Shown piece by piece: positions 12,318-23,756 of a stretch of DNA of 64,000 bases. The DNA is from Talaromyces rugulosus (taxonomy: Eukaryota; Ascomycota; Eurotiomycetes; Eurotiales; Trichocomaceae), in NCBI RefSeq assembly GCF_013368755.1, contig NC_049563.1, positions 2,356,001 through 2,420,000 on the forward strand. Reading direction: 5' to 3'. Under the pieces are notes generated by a model that worked only from the letters and a program-made list of their open reading frames with translations, did not search any database and had not been told where the DNA came from. Every line of letters starts with the position of its first letter. Position 1 is the stretch's first letter. Made by a program: the position numbers and the translations under genes.

Positions 12318-15128
12318 TTAAAGTTTAGACCGAATCCCCTCTAACCGAAATTTCACGTCCTTGAGCACTTTCGTCGTTGGTTTCCATTCATCAAACTGCT
12401 TTAGTAGTTCCATGCTCTCCTGGTGAAGTTCATGTCGGACATAGTCTTCCTCGAGTAGACCGCGCAATGCGAATGGGAGGATGTATGGATTGGTCGGTGT
12501 TGATGGTAAAAGGTGATGGCGTTTGTAGTGTAGAGTTGCTCCATTGACATTTGAAGTTTCAAGGGCGAATTCGACGGCCATGCTGGGAACGGCGAAGTTA
12601 GCAAATGGGATGCATTTCATATGCATAAGGGGGACGGAAGAGGTCAACTTACAGGTATATGTTTTCTTCATCATGAAGACGAGAATGGCCTTCACCTCCC
12701 ACGAGACTTCCCGCAAGAGGTGTGCTTAATTCTCGAATGAGGCCATGATCATGGACACCGAGGTTTCGTAGCTTGAGGGTAAATCCTACTAGATGCGAAA
12801 GGCTGGTAATACAGGTTAGTAGGGCAACTTATGTACTTCTAAGATCTCACTTACAAGCTGGGTGCATGGACCTTGCTATCCACAAATACAGCCCGGTAGA
12901 TATAAGGGTGAGAAACCGGGTCGAATAGCGAGGACTATAATCCATCCAATCAGAAAATGTGGGGATTTACCACGTAGGAATAGGAACAATCACATACCTC
13001 TAGGGAAACCAACTGGTCATCTATACTTCCAACATATGTAATTCGAACCCCGAATTCCAAACATGCCTTCAATGCCATTTCGTACTCTTTGGACACTTTG
13101 GTGGTCGGATTGGCAAAATCAAATAGCTCCCCAGCAGACCCGCCTATCCATCTCGATTTATAGTCTGGAAATGGACCCAGATTGACTCCGGCCATAGCGC
13201 ATATACCAACACGAGACGCATCCAGACACCCAAATGCAATCAATTTGGCGACTAACATGATCGTGACGGGAGCACCTTGACTATGGCAAGCGAACATTAT
13301 GAATTCGGCTTTTCGAATTTCTTCCATCCATCGGAGCAGGAGCTTCCACAGTAGATCTACTCTATCCGCAATGCGACCTTCTCCCTCCAAAGAAATTTTT
13401 TCAACATCGCAGTGGTAGCCGTGGTTTTCAGCCCACTGGTGAATGGCCTTTGCTGCCAGGGTGGAAAATTTCAAAGACGTTCCAGTGGGTTGACCGAGCA
13501 CCGTACGAAGGTATGGAGCTGGGAAATAGCCGTGAACTCCAATTGCCAGGCAACGTTTAGGGCGAGGCGGATCGCGTATTATTGACACATGTTGGGTTTC
13601 CGGATCTTTGGAATAATGGAGGAGTCGGCCTAATGTCTGTAACCACGACGCGGATTCTTGCAACGCAAAAGTGTCTTTGAAAGCAGGAAGCACCTGGCTT
13701 GTCAATACACTTTGAAGCTGTTTTGATGCCGTAGGCTCCTGTGGCTTAACCTTAGCAGGTATAGGAGCCGGGGTAGTGTCATTGTCTGCAGTATATTCTA
13801 CCACATTTTCTGTAGTAGGCTTGTTGGCTTTGATGGCTTTTCTACTGGCTGATTTCACGGGTATAGCCGGTTTCGTAGATTTTGGAGACGTTGATAGGGT
13901 GGCCTGGGTATATGGTTGAGGTACGTTGTCGTCCGGCTTTGCTTTACTTTGGACCTGCTCAGACAATACGAGCTCGCCAGTCTCTTGTTGTTTCGCATGC
14001 GAAACATCTGTCTTGGGAATTTCTCGGGACCAAAAAGCCCACCCAGATGGAGATGGCTTAGACGAGTCTGAGCGCTGCTTGTGAGACTCGCTTTGTTGGA
14101 GCTGCTCGACCTGAGAGTTCTGATCTGTGCTCGGGACATTCATGGGTTGGCTGGCTGGTTGGTCGGGCTCGATATGAGGCTCATCACCTGGAATATCTTT
14201 CTGAGGGGCCTCTTCCGCTTTGCTGACATTGGTTCCACCCCATATTTGCAACCAACTTTTTCTCTGCGATGTGTGTGATGCAGGTTCTGCTGTGTCTGCA
14301 TGTGCCTGTTGGGCAGAATCTGGTATCTCAGATTCTTCTACGGCCTCATGAGTGTTTTCGTTGCTGTCAGAGGCTTCGGGACCTTCTGCAGGAGCAGATT
14401 CTGGCTTTGGTTCATCGTCGGCCGCACCCATATCGTGCTCTTTGGGGCTTTCCTTGTCTGTTGTGCTAGCACCCCAGCTGAGCCAGCTGAGCCAGGATGA
14501 TTGTGTATTGTTTTCCTGGACAGGGAGTCCAGATTCTGTCTGCGTTGTATCCGGGACTTGTTGATCTAACGTCTCGGTGTCGTTGGCACTCGCAGTACCA
14601 TTTAATGAGTCTTTCTCTGCAGGTTTGACTGCATGCCCGTTCGGTATGGATGGCTCCTCGGGAGATCCAATATCGGGTACTGTTGAAGAAGATCCGTTTG
14701 AGGCGATATTTATTCTAGTAGTCGTAGCATTTGCCGGAAGAGACCGGCTTGAGGCGCCTGCTTTCCTGGTTAATTGAATGGAATTGGTTCTGAAGGTCTT
14801 TGATGAGTCCGGTAACGAAGCTGTCGAGACGGCGAGCTCTGATGCAATGTTGCTAGCTGCTGAAATGCTTTCTCGGGCAACCTCGGTTACAGCAGCGGCT
14901 TTCTGTCCCCGCGGCCAAGTCCTGGTCGTCCAGCCCTGGGCCAAGAAGCTTTGTTAGTATCTCGACAGGGAAGCAACAATGTGAAATGAAGCAACTCACC
15001 CCTCCGCTAGCAGGTTTTTGAGATGCTAGATGGTTGTCGTGAGCTGCCTGAGCTGGGGCGGAGCTGACTGGCTTGGTCTGCGGGTCTGCAGCCGAGCGGG
15101 TGGACTTCAGCTGCTTTCGAGATCCCAT
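12318..15128 (-). CDS. Large protein with C-terminal alpha/beta-hydrolase-like domain
   Basis: Five exons read on the minus strand: 15128-15000, 14935-12998, 12934-12855, 12802-12653 and 12582-12318, about 853 residues. The first 430 residues are disordered and acidic/serine-rich with repeated WLSWLSWG, SWLQIWGG and WAFWSRE tryptophan motifs. From about residue 460 a folded domain begins (CLAIGVHGYFP). It contains the lipase-type nucleophile elbow CHSQGAP near residue 590. A likely acid/His region (GSIDDQLVSLE) comes later, and the domain runs to the C-terminus with LPFALRGLLEEDYVRHELHQ. This suggests a membrane-associated lipase or esterase, but I cannot name a characterised ortholog or substrate. 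The tryptophan repeats could be amphipathic membrane-binding segments, which is inference. Confidence 0.75.
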
Positions 15129-15548
15129 GAAGCCGATCGGGGGAGTGCTAGTAACATCACTACCTAGGGTTCATCGGCAAGGCGATAACGGGGCACAGGA
15201 TGGAGTGAGGTGGGATGGAAGGTACAAGCAGGCTGGCGGTGTCTGCCTCCAGAGCGTGCGCTATCCTCTTTTCAGGCGATGGCTTGGTGGACAAGTCAGA
15301 CAGTGCTAAGTCAAGTCATCCGTTGATGTCACTGAATGCGCCCCACGTGAAGGAACGGTTTGCTGCCTCAGGCCGCGGCTGCTGCGATCCCGTGATGCGG
15401 GCCTGCCAAGACTCTGCCAAGCCTGGAAACTGGTGTGGAGACCGGCCGATAACAACTTTTTTTTTTCAAGGCGATTATTATTATCAACCACCAACCACCA
15501 CCTTGAATTGCCCAGCTGCGCACCGACTGTCGGCGCTGCTTTTCAACC
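15129..15548. promoter_or_regulatory. Divergent promoter between hydrolase-like gene and spb1
   Basis: A 420-bp region separates the two oppositely transcribed starts at 15128 and 15549. No gene is seen. A GCCACGTGAAGG-like G-box-type site (CCCCACGTGAAGG) lies near 15342 and a 9-T run near 15459. Confidence 0.45.
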
Positions 15549-18124
15549 ATGGCAATCCAGAAAAAGGTCAGTCATCAATGCACCCGCGATATTTTATTGC
15601 GAATATCGCAATTGTTTGCTAACAAGCTCGTAGCATGGCAAGGGCCGTTTGGATAAGTGGTACAAGCTCGCCAAAGAGAAAGGCTACCGAGCACGTGCTG
15701 CCTTCAAACTGATCCAGCTCAACAAGAAATACGGTTTTCTCGAGAAGAGTAAAGTGGTCATTGATCTGTGTGCAGCTCCCGGGGTACGTCCGTCTTTGTC
15801 CCAGTGGCAGGAGCAACAGCTAACAGTGGGCCTATACAGTCATGGTGTCAAGTCGCTGCAGAATGCATGCCTGGTGGCAGTCTCATCATCGGTGTCGACC
15901 TGGCCCCAATTAAACCGATCCCGCGAGTAATCAGTTTCCAAAGTGATATCACAACCGATAAATGCCGGGCCACTATCCGGACTCACATCAAGCATTTGAA
16001 AGCAGACACGGTTTTGCACGATGGTGCTCCCAACGTTGGTACAGCATGGGTTCAGGATGCTTTCTCCCAAGCCGAACTAGTGCTGCAATCAATGAAACTG
16101 GCCACCGAATTCTTGAAAGAAGGAGGAACGTTTGTGACCAAGGTGTTCCGCTCTAAAGACTACAATCCTCTTTTGTGGGTCTTCAAGCAATTGTTCACTT
16201 CCGTCGAGGCTACAAAGCCCCCATCTTCTAGAAATGTTTCTGCCGAGATTTTCGTTGTCTGCCGTGGATTCAAAGCACCCAAGCGTCTCGACCCGAAATT
16301 TTTGGATGCTCGACACGTTTTCGCCGAGTTGTCCGACCCAACCCCTAACAACGAAGCCAAGGTTTTCAACCCAGAGACGAAAAGGCGCAAGAGGGAGGGT
16401 TATGAGGAGGGCGACTACACTCAACACAAAGAGATACCCGTCACAGAATTTATCAATACGACGGACCCAATTGCAATCCTTGGTGGCTATCACCAATTAA
16501 GCTTTGAACAATCTCCCAACGGTGATTTGGCAATGGCTACGCTTGAAAGACTCGAAGATACAACCGACGAGATTCGCACCTGTTGTGCAGACCTTCGAGT
16601 TCTCGGTAAAAAGGAGTTTCGCAGTCTACTGAGGTGGCGCTTGAAAGTCCGGGAAAAGTTTGGTCTTAAATTGAAAAAGAAAGACCAAGAAGAAGAAGCT
16701 GCTGAAGAAGTCGCTGACGTTGCGCCAATGGACGACGAATTGGCTATCCAGGAAGAGCTACAACGCTTACGTGATAATGATAATGCACAGAAGAAGAAGG
16801 AGCGACGAAAAGAAAACGAGAGGAAGCGGAAGGAAATCGTCAGAATGCAAATGCATATGATTACCCCCACTGACATTGGAATGGAACAAGATGGAATTGG
16901 CGGAGAATCTATGTTCGGGATCAAGGCAGTCAACCGAGAGGGCGCCACGGACAAGATTGCAGCAGGTCAAGTCGCCGAATCAGAGTCTGAAGACAACAGC
17001 GACGTGTCTGACAGCGACCAAGAATCGGACGATGAGGAAGACCAACTAGAACGCGAACTTGATTCTATGTACGATACGTATCAAGAACAACAGCAAGACC
17101 GAGACTCGAAGTTGCGTGCGAAACGAGCTCGGAAGAATTATGAAGCTGAGGAATGGGATGGATTTTCCGACAAGGAAAATGCAAGCAATGCTTCTGATGG
17201 CGAAGATGCCGACGAGTCCACGATCAAGACGCCAACTTCAGACAATTTGTCCAATAAGGCAGCTATGTTTTTCGACCAAGACATCTTTCAGGACCTCGGA
17301 GACCTTGATGATATCGAAGACGACGACAGTGCTATTGATATAGAAACCGATGTGCAGCCCAAGAAGAAAACCAACCCTAAGGAGAAGCCAGCTCCTGAGC
17401 CGAAAGCAAAGACCAAAGCGCCCGTTGAGGAAGCTCAAGAAGATGACTGGGGTTCTTCTGATGAGGAAGAGACGAAGTCACAGGATCCTAGAACAAAAGA
17501 AGGCCGTCTAGGTTTGTTTGCATGCACCCCTTTGTATATTGTTCATTACTAATCAGTCGTTTTACAGATATCGATATCATCACTGCAGAGGCCATGGCTC
17601 TTGCACAGCAGCTGGCTACAGGCGAAAAGACGTCCCACGACCTGAAAGACGATGGGTTCAACAAATTAGCCTTCCGTGATACTGATGGGTTACCTGAGTG
17701 GTTCCTGGATGACGAGGGCAGACACAGCCACCTTCACCGACCAATCACCAAAGTAGCAGCGGAAGCCATTAAAGAGAAGATGCGAGCAATCAATGCACGA
17801 CCTATCAAGAAGGTCCGCGAAGCCCAAGCTCGCAAGAAGTTCAAGACTGCCCAACGATTAGAGAAGCTGCGCAAGAAGTCGGCTCTTTTGGCCGAGGACG
17901 AAAGCATCAGCGAAAGGGACAAGGCCCAAGCCATCACCAGGATGATGAACAGGGCGACCAAGAAGAAGCCCAAGCAAAAAGTCAAGCTGGTCGTTGCCAA
18001 GGGTACTAACAAGGGTATCTCTGGCCGTCCTCGCGGAGTCAAGGGCAAGTATAAGATTGTCGACTCTCGCATGAAGAAGGAGATTCGCGCGCAAAAGAGG
18101 ATTTCCAAAGAGAAAAAACGGTGA
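15549..18124 (+). CDS. spb1: AdoMet-dependent rRNA 2'-O-methyltransferase Spb1
   Basis: Four exons (15549-15566, 15634-15783, 15840-17511, 17568-18124) give about 798 residues, the usual length of Spb1. The FtsJ/RrmJ-type methyltransferase is N-terminal. It starts [15 protein letters not shown], has the motif I region [11 protein letters not shown] split by an intron, and the catalytic K-D-K-E series ([29 protein letters not shown]). A DUF3381-like middle and an acidic, lysine-rich C-terminal Spb1_C domain follow (to [14 protein letters not shown]). In yeast the nucleolar enzyme methylates the 25S rRNA A-loop guanosine and is needed for 60S subunit assembly. The first exon is only 18 nt, which automated prediction can miss. 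Confidence is high because both terminal domains are intact. Confidence 0.95.
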
Positions 18125-18556
18125 TTGAGACGGGGGACTTGTTATGTATAGGCATAGATATATATCAATGGACATGAATTCGTATTTCTTTGATATCATG
18201 TGGTCAAGACTGTTGTAGTAAATCGTCGACACCGACAAAGCGGAACGCGGTGGCGCCGGTGATTGGCCGCGACCCGGCCGGAGAGCCTCATGGCGGCTTC
18301 TTTTCTCGAGTTCTTCCGTGATCCCCACCATCGCAGACTCTTTTTTTCTCCCCTTTGTTCTGCCCGGCCTCGACCGTTGTGTATATTCTTTTTTTCTGTA
18401 CAGATTTTGTATATTTATCTCTTGCACATGCGCCCGCATATCTTTCCGGTCATTTTATTCCTCGTTTCTTCTTGGCCCTCGACTCTGTTTACCTGCCCAC
18501 CACTGTAGTCGCCACCGCACGTGCGCCTGGGGATTTCCCCCTCGTGCCGACCAGAC
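18125..18556. promoter_or_regulatory. Promoter/leader region of dot1
   Basis: 432 bp between tandem genes. A CCAAT-type box (GATTGGCC near 18260) is followed by pyrimidine-rich leader sequence. An open frame runs upstream of the dot1 start to 18521, but conserved sequence begins at 18557. Confidence 0.4.
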
Positions 18557-20104
18557 ATGGGGTTTTTTGATCACTTGCAAAAGGGAGGGGGATTTTCTCT
18601 TCAAGCAAAGAAGCCCCAGATTCGCAAGGTCGTCACCCAGGCCAAACCGCCACCACAGCAGTCTCGATCGTCGTCCGCTGCCACAACCGATACCGACGCA
18701 TCGCGAGTCGCCCGATCGAAACAGAACAACCGAGCAGCACGCGAGATAAATGACAGCAGGAATTCCAACAGTACTAGTACCAAGAATGGTGCTCTCCTGT
18801 CGAAGTCACGCCCGAGAACGGTAGCCCGGAATCTCAAGCGGCCTTCTCCGATCCAGAGACTGTCCAGCGATGATGACGATAGCGATACCGATGCGTCTTT
18901 CGAAGTGCATAAGCGTGCCAAGCTAAGCGATGACATAGAGCCAGATCTTGACCGACGCATACGAGCACCAGAGGCTTTCTCGGACGAGTCTCCAAAGGCT
19001 CTGATGTTGGTGCATGCCGCAGATATTACCTCCGACAAGTCTTCTGGGAAATACGTACCGGTTTTCAACAAGGACAAAGACGGTTCTCCGCCAACCGAAG
19101 TTAGATTGCAGTATCCGACTTCACTGAAAGGCGAGCGGTATCAGCTGGTCGCAACAAAGGAGAATGAGGGCTTTAGACCTCTCGATGATATCATACAGGT
19201 GGTGGAGATGGTCTCACAGCATTATATCCCGGAGGATGCCAAAGAGGAATTCGATAACGAGTCAACTGGAATCAAACGGCGGTTTCGTCGCGCACTCGCG
19301 CATGCTTCTGAAACGGAATTTTTAGAAACGCTTTCGGATTACAATCGTGCTGTGCGAAGGTTGGTGGCAGATAACTCCATTGCCAAGCATTTAGACGCAA
19401 CGCATCTTCTACGCCTGCCTCTTGTGGAGAGGATATTGACGCAAATTTACTCTCGAACAGTATCACCTCGAGTAGAGTCGTTACGTCAATACGAGAACGG
19501 GACCGATAATGTTTACGGAGAACTCCTGCCACGCTTCATCAGCAATATATTCAAAGAAACCCAGTTGAAGTCGGGCCAAGTCTTTGTAGACTTGGGATCC
19601 GGAGTCGGAAACGTGGTTTTACAAGCAGCTTTGGAAATTGGCTGCGAGAGTTGGGGCTGTGAGATGATGCCGAATGCTTGCAAACTAGCCGATTTGCAGA
19701 GAGTCGAATTCAAGGCTCGATGCCGTCTATGGGGAATCGCACCGGGAAAGACACGTCTTGTTCATGGCGATTTCCTTGCCGAGTCAAGCATTCTCGATGT
19801 TCTCAAAAGGGCCGATGTCGTGTTAATCAACAACCAAGCTTTCACGCCACAGCTGAACAACGAACTGATCAACCACTTTTTGGACATGAAAGAAGGCTGC
19901 AAGATCGTCTCTCTCAAATCCTTCGTGCCTGCAGGGCATAAGATTCAGTCTCGAAACCTCAACTCTCCAATCAACCTTCTCGACGTCAAGAGATTGAACT
20001 ATTGGTCCGACTCTGTGAGCTGGACGGATGTCGGCGGAGCTTACTTCATTGCTACCAAGGATAGCTCTCGACTTAAAGCTTTTGCCGATAGCCACTCCCT
20101 TTAG
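18557..20104 (+). CDS. dot1: Histone H3 lysine-79 methyltransferase Dot1
   Basis: A single-exon protein of about 515 residues. The first 150 residues are basic and disordered, which in the family helps nucleosome binding. The catalytic DOT1 domain follows: [21 protein letters not shown] with the AdoMet-binding [14 protein letters not shown] near residue 345. Then come [14 protein letters not shown] (the family NN.x.F motif) and a C-terminal [16 protein letters not shown]. Dot1 is the sole H3K79 methyltransferase, acting without a SET domain in telomeric silencing and checkpoint control. [13 protein letters not shown] at 18557 is preferred over an upstream in-frame ATG at 18521 because it starts the conserved sequence. 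Confidence 0.96.
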   Translation: MGFFDHLQKGGGFSLQAKKPQIRKVVTQAKPPPQQSRSSSAATTDTDASRVARSKQNNRAAREINDSRNSNSTSTKNGALLSKSRPRTVARNLKRPSPIQRLSSDDDDSDTDASFEVHKRAKLSDDIEPDLDRRIRAPEAFSDESPKALMLVHAADITSDKSSGKYVPVFNKDKDGSPPTEVRLQYPTSLKGERYQLVATKENEGFRPLDDIIQVVEMVSQHYIPEDAKEEFDNESTGIKRRFRRALAHASETEFLETLSDYNRAVRRLVADNSIAKHLDATHLLRLPLVERILTQIYSRTVSPRVESLRQYENGTDNVYGELLPRFISNIFKETQLKSGQVFVDLGSGVGNVVLQAALEIGCESWGCEMMPNACKLADLQRVEFKARCRLWGIAPGKTRLVHGDFLAESSILDVLKRADVVLINNQAFTPQLNNELINHFLDMKEGCKIVSLKSFVPAGHKIQSRNLNSPINLLDVKRLNYWSDSVSWTDVGGAYFIATKDSSRLKAFADSHSL

Positions 20105-20238
20105 TTCTCTCCTTGATGTCAAGAAGTTCAGTACAACCCCTATTCATATACATTTTCCTTTTTGAATATTCAGTGATACCATTCGCCTGTTGATTGATCA
20201 TTGGGCGCCTTCTCCTTTTCTTGCCTAAAGAAAGATCG

Positions 20239-20269
<31 letters not shown>

Positions 20270-20560
20270 GGAATAGAACGAAGTTTTCAATGCATGTACA
20301 TTCATCTAACGAATTTTGGGCCATGTGGATTGTTTTCATGTTTATGTTCGCATTGGAGGTCCTGTGTTGTATTTAGCTGAACTTTTTTTGTGTGTATAAT
20401 TTGATATAACAGTATTAACCATGTGTCTATAATAATAAGAATAAGAAGTCACGTCTGATATGAAATAGCTTTTGTTATAAACAGGACACCATCGCCAGCC
20501 CAGCCTGGACATTTAGGCATTTTACAGCAGCGACAAAATCCTGTCATTTGGGTATTTAGT
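20105..20560. other. Convergent 3' region with a 28-T run
   Basis: Between the 3' ends of dot1 and atg16. A pure T-run of about 28 nt lies at 20242-20269. It is AT-rich with no gene seen. Confidence 0.6.
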
Positions 20561-21324
20561 CTATTGAAATCTTGACGCTTCGTTCATTGCATCAGCTTCT
20601 TGTCCCATACGCGCCATCCATCGGTCAACCAATTCCTTATTTTCGCGCTGTAACTTGCTTGACCGATCCTCTGCCATATTGAGCTGTAGATTCAAGGAGG
20701 CTAGTTCATCTTGAACGTTCTGAAATTTTCAAAAAGGTGTCACGTTAGCATAAGTCTCGCATCATCATGGGACAAAAGAAAGAAAAGAAAGAAACCTACA
20801 TCAAGCAATTTCGCCTTCCCTCTTAATTCCTCATCTCTATCTTTCAATCTCAAAGCCAAATGGGTCCGCTCTCCTTCCAAAGAGGCAATCTTTCGAGTAT
20901 CTTGCTTCGTTTTCGCTTTTAATTTATCCAACTCGGCGTTGGTGCGAGCCAGCCGATCCTGGGTTTCCGCACGCGATCGCTGGGCAGCGGCCAGGTCTGC
21001 TCGAGCCGTTGCGAGTTGGGTTTGTGAAGCTATGCCAGTTTCTGGACTGGATTCCACGGCCGTGGCTGTCCCTTTTCGTTGTGGGACGGGAGATGCAGAG
21101 AGTGTCCCTTCCTCGGATGTTTGGTGATGTTGTTTGCTGACAGTAGAAAGACTTGCTGTCCTGTCGGCTAGCCGTGTGTCTGTGTGGATTGTTACTATGA
21201 TGTTTTTATTCTGTCTGCTTCAGGGTTGTTTCTTCTTACAAGCATCGTAAAAGCTGTTGTTTGCTTGTTCTCGCTCATCACGAACCAGCAGCGCAGCATG
21301 ATATTCGTCGCGCCAATTGGCCAT
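20561..21324 (-). CDS. atg16: Autophagy protein Atg16
   Basis: Three exons on the minus strand (21324-21240, 21179-20800, 20719-20561) encode about 207 residues, the normal size of fungal Atg16. The N-terminus, [19 protein letters not shown], is the Atg5-binding helix. After a Ser/Thr-rich linker a long coiled coil (from about residue 75 to the end) carries heptads such as [17 protein letters not shown]. It ends in [17 protein letters not shown], a strongly conserved signature. Atg16 dimerises and holds Atg12-Atg5 at the phagophore membrane, directing Atg8 lipidation. It lacks the WD40 domain of animal ATG16L1, as expected for fungi. The first exon is short and separated from the coiled coil by a 60-nt intron, so it is easily missed. 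Confidence 0.93.
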
Positions 21325-21607
21325 GACGGGGGCGATATTACTATAACAGCTTCCTTCAAACGTAGTCGATGCTCGGCTAACAAGAGACACGGGCATCAAT
21401 AAAACATAATGAAGCTTTTGAATCGAGTATCCGTCGATAAAGATCGACTTGTTTCTGCCTGGAAACTGATGATTGCCTGGAGAAGAGGAAAGTTACAGAG
21501 AGCTGTCGCAATGCGGGGTTTCCGCCCAGCGTATCGTAACGGGTCGGATACAGATCTGTAATTTTGAATAGACACTTGTGCAATGTTTTGATATGAATCG
21601 ATAATAT

Positions 21608-22005
21608 CTAGTTAGCACCAACTTCAGGTTTCTTCGATTCGGTCCGATAATTAAGCTGTCGCGCCTTTTGTTGTTGTTTTCGTATGGCTTGGAGTGTTCG
21701 TTGAAGAGTTCGCTTATGGATATCTGCGCCAATCTCCTTCATAATGTCCTTGTATGTCATGCCTGGAGTAGAAGCCGCCAGATCTCGCAGACGGTCGAGC
21801 TGCTCTTCAGTGATTTTGCGTGGACGACCCGAGCGAGGCGCCGTTTTGTTATCGTCACGATCCTTTTCACGGCGAATAGTGCTGCGAATCGTTCCCATTG
21901 GGATCTCAGGATGCCTTTGGTGGATTTGGCTAAATGAGAGGCCAATTGATTTCAATTCGCATAGGCGAGAGCGCATTTGCGGGGTCAGTTCGCGTCTAGG
22001 AGGCA
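21608..22005 (-). mobile_element. Tc1-like transposase N-terminal HTH fragment
   Basis: An uninterrupted frame of about 132 residues from MPPRRELTPQMRSR at 22005 to a stop at 21608. It carries a paired helix-turn-helix: CELKSIGLSFSQIHQRHPEIP and GRPRKITEEQLDRLRDLAA, joined by a basic RP-rich linker. This is the DNA-binding half of a Tc1/mariner (pogo/Fot-like) transposase. The DDE catalytic half is absent. Open frame upstream continues to 22135 but looks unrelated. I could not find terminal inverted repeats by eye. It is either a transposon relic or a small domesticated DNA-binding gene; the intact frame leaves the second option open. It lies about 270 bp from the end of swnA, at the left edge of the alkaloid cluster. 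Confidence 0.65.
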
Positions 22006-22271
22006 TTTTGAAGATTGTGAATAACTTCAAATTAGAAAGAAAAACACGTAACAATAATGTTTTAAAAATGCTCGGTTGTATTGTTGTGTTGACAAAAGTG
22101 GAAACACGCGTTTTCGGAAAAGTGTAAATTAGCACGCAATTAGCGCAGTATCCAAAGTCTGTAATTTACGTTACATATATGAACCTACTATATCACTGCA
22201 AATATCGCATGAATGGGTTAGAAATTAACCCCCATTGAATTTTCTTTCAAATGCTGTACAAGGTAAGTTTC

Positions 22272-23756
22272 CTATGCCTTGGGTGAGCTAAACTCGTCTT
22301 TCACAGCTCTACCAAACTGCGCAACACCCTGTTCGAGATTATCCTGCGAAGCCGTAGCAACGAACGTCATCCTGAAGAATATCTTGCTTGTAAAACTCTG
22401 AACATTGAACCAACTTCCCCTTGCAACGAGCACCCCGTTATTCTCCGCGCGTTCGGAGATCCTGTCTTCAACGGCCCGGCACTGCTGCTCTGTCCTCTTC
22501 TCCGCACAGTCCAGATACCTCTCTAAATCCACAGTGATCCACAAGAACATGCCATGCGTTGGTGTCGTCCATGTACACAACTCCTCGGGCAGATGCTTTT
22601 CGCACGCAGCAATCATAGCGTCTCTTCTCACTCTATACTCTCCTGACAAATAGTTCAGCCAGTCAGCGAAGCCTTCTTGGCCCCATTTTTCAACAAGCAG
22701 CTTGTACAACATTACTTGCGATGGACCGCTAGGTGATGATGGCCCTACTTCGGCAAAGTTGCCGAATATATCGACGATTTGCTTGCTGGCTGTTAGCCAG
22801 CCGCATCGGAGACCCGGAGCGAAAATCTTAGATGTAGATTCCACACGGATGACACGCCCGGATTTGTCACGAGATAGATACGACGTGGGCAGTGATTTTT
22901 GCAGTTTGTCAAATCGAGAGAAAGTGGGCTGGTTATCCAATGGCTTAGAGGATTCATTGAGCCGCAGGAAGAAGTACGGATCGTCTTCAAGGATCAACAA
23001 ATCATGCCGCTCCGCAATTTGGTAGATTGCGTTCTTGCGTGCGGTGGACTGGGTTATGCCTGTTGGATTGTGCCCAGACGGAATCATATACAAGAGGAAG
23101 GGCTTGCGGCCCCGTGATGTGTCCCAGCATCGAAGCTTGGTGTCCAAATCTTCTGGTACCAGGCCATCATCATCCATTTCGATACCCTGCGTCTTCAGTC
23201 CTTGAGCTCTTGCTGCCATAAGCGTGCCGGGATATGTAAAACTTTCAGTCAAGATCCAATCACCCCGGTTGCAAAACATGCGTAAGGCTATTTCGATAGC
23301 AGAAGTTGACCCACACGTAAGCGTCGTATCCCAGTCTTGATAAGGAGGGTTGTGAATGAGACCGGTGTTTTCCCGAAAGCAAGAAACCAGTTGACTCCAA
23401 CCTGAAGGTTCGGCATAGTTTAAAGCAGAAGAAAGATCAAACGCTGTCTCCCCCTTTTGGCATTCCATGGGGTTTGTTGGGTTCAAGGCTCGAGATTGAC
23501 GGCTCTCTTCAGTTTCAGTCATAGTCATGGATTGCCAGGGATAGTATAGCGAGGTTGGTCTTCCTGTGCCTAGTGGGATTATTGCTGACGGATTGACCGT
23601 TTTAGCAGAGTCTTTTAGGGGCGATACACCTTGTGTTAGGCTCTCATAACTCAATCGATGGTCCCATTGTTTGGCTGACCTCTTAATAGTGCCAAGGTAT
23701 GCCGGCGGGAGCTTTTCCACGAGAAAATCATGTATTTTGTCACACTCCAGTTGCAT
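22272..23756 (-). CDS. swnA: PLP-dependent aminotransferase, SwnA-like
   Basis: A fold-type I aminotransferase of the aromatic/2-aminoadipate class (Aro8/KAT group), about 494 residues. Visible features are the ALNYAEPSGW substrate region, TCGSTSAIEI, LLYMIPSGHNPTG and ILEDDPYFFL. The PLP-lysine motif is STSKIFAPGLRCGW. In SWN clusters this gene is thought to act on lysine metabolism to provide 1-piperideine-6-carboxylate for pipecolate. It is missing from some plant-endophyte clusters, so its presence suggests the full version. The start at 23756 (MQLECDKIHDF) is preferred. The frame is open another 79 codons to 23993, but that stretch has unlikely composition. It reads away from the next cluster gene (a SwnH dioxygenase, same strand). 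The aminotransferase class is certain; the swnA name rests largely on its neighbours. Confidence 0.88.
   Translation of the reverse strand: MQLECDKIHDFLVEKLPPAYLGTIKRSAKQWDHRLSYESLTQGVSPLKDSAKTVNPSAIIPLGTGRPTSLYYPWQSMTMTETEESRQSRALNPTNPMECQKGETAFDLSSALNYAEPSGWSQLVSCFRENTGLIHNPPYQDWDTTLTCGSTSAIEIALRMFCNRGDWILTESFTYPGTLMAARAQGLKTQGIEMDDDGLVPEDLDTKLRCWDTSRGRKPFLLYMIPSGHNPTGITQSTARKNAIYQIAERHDLLILEDDPYFFLRLNESSKPLDNQPTFSRFDKLQKSLPTSYLSRDKSGRVIRVESTSKIFAPGLRCGWLTASKQIVDIFGNFAEVGPSSPSGPSQVMLYKLLVEKWGQEGFADWLNYLSGEYRVRRDAMIAACEKHLPEELCTWTTPTHGMFLWITVDLERYLDCAEKRTEQQCRAVEDRISERAENNGVLVARGSWFNVQSFTSKIFFRMTFVATASQDNLEQGVAQFGRAVKDEFSSPKA

Noticed and set aside
20242..20269. 28-T run as a retroelement poly(A) tail
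   Set aside because: No adjacent element body, target duplication or coding remnant is visible; simple homopolymer slippage explains it.
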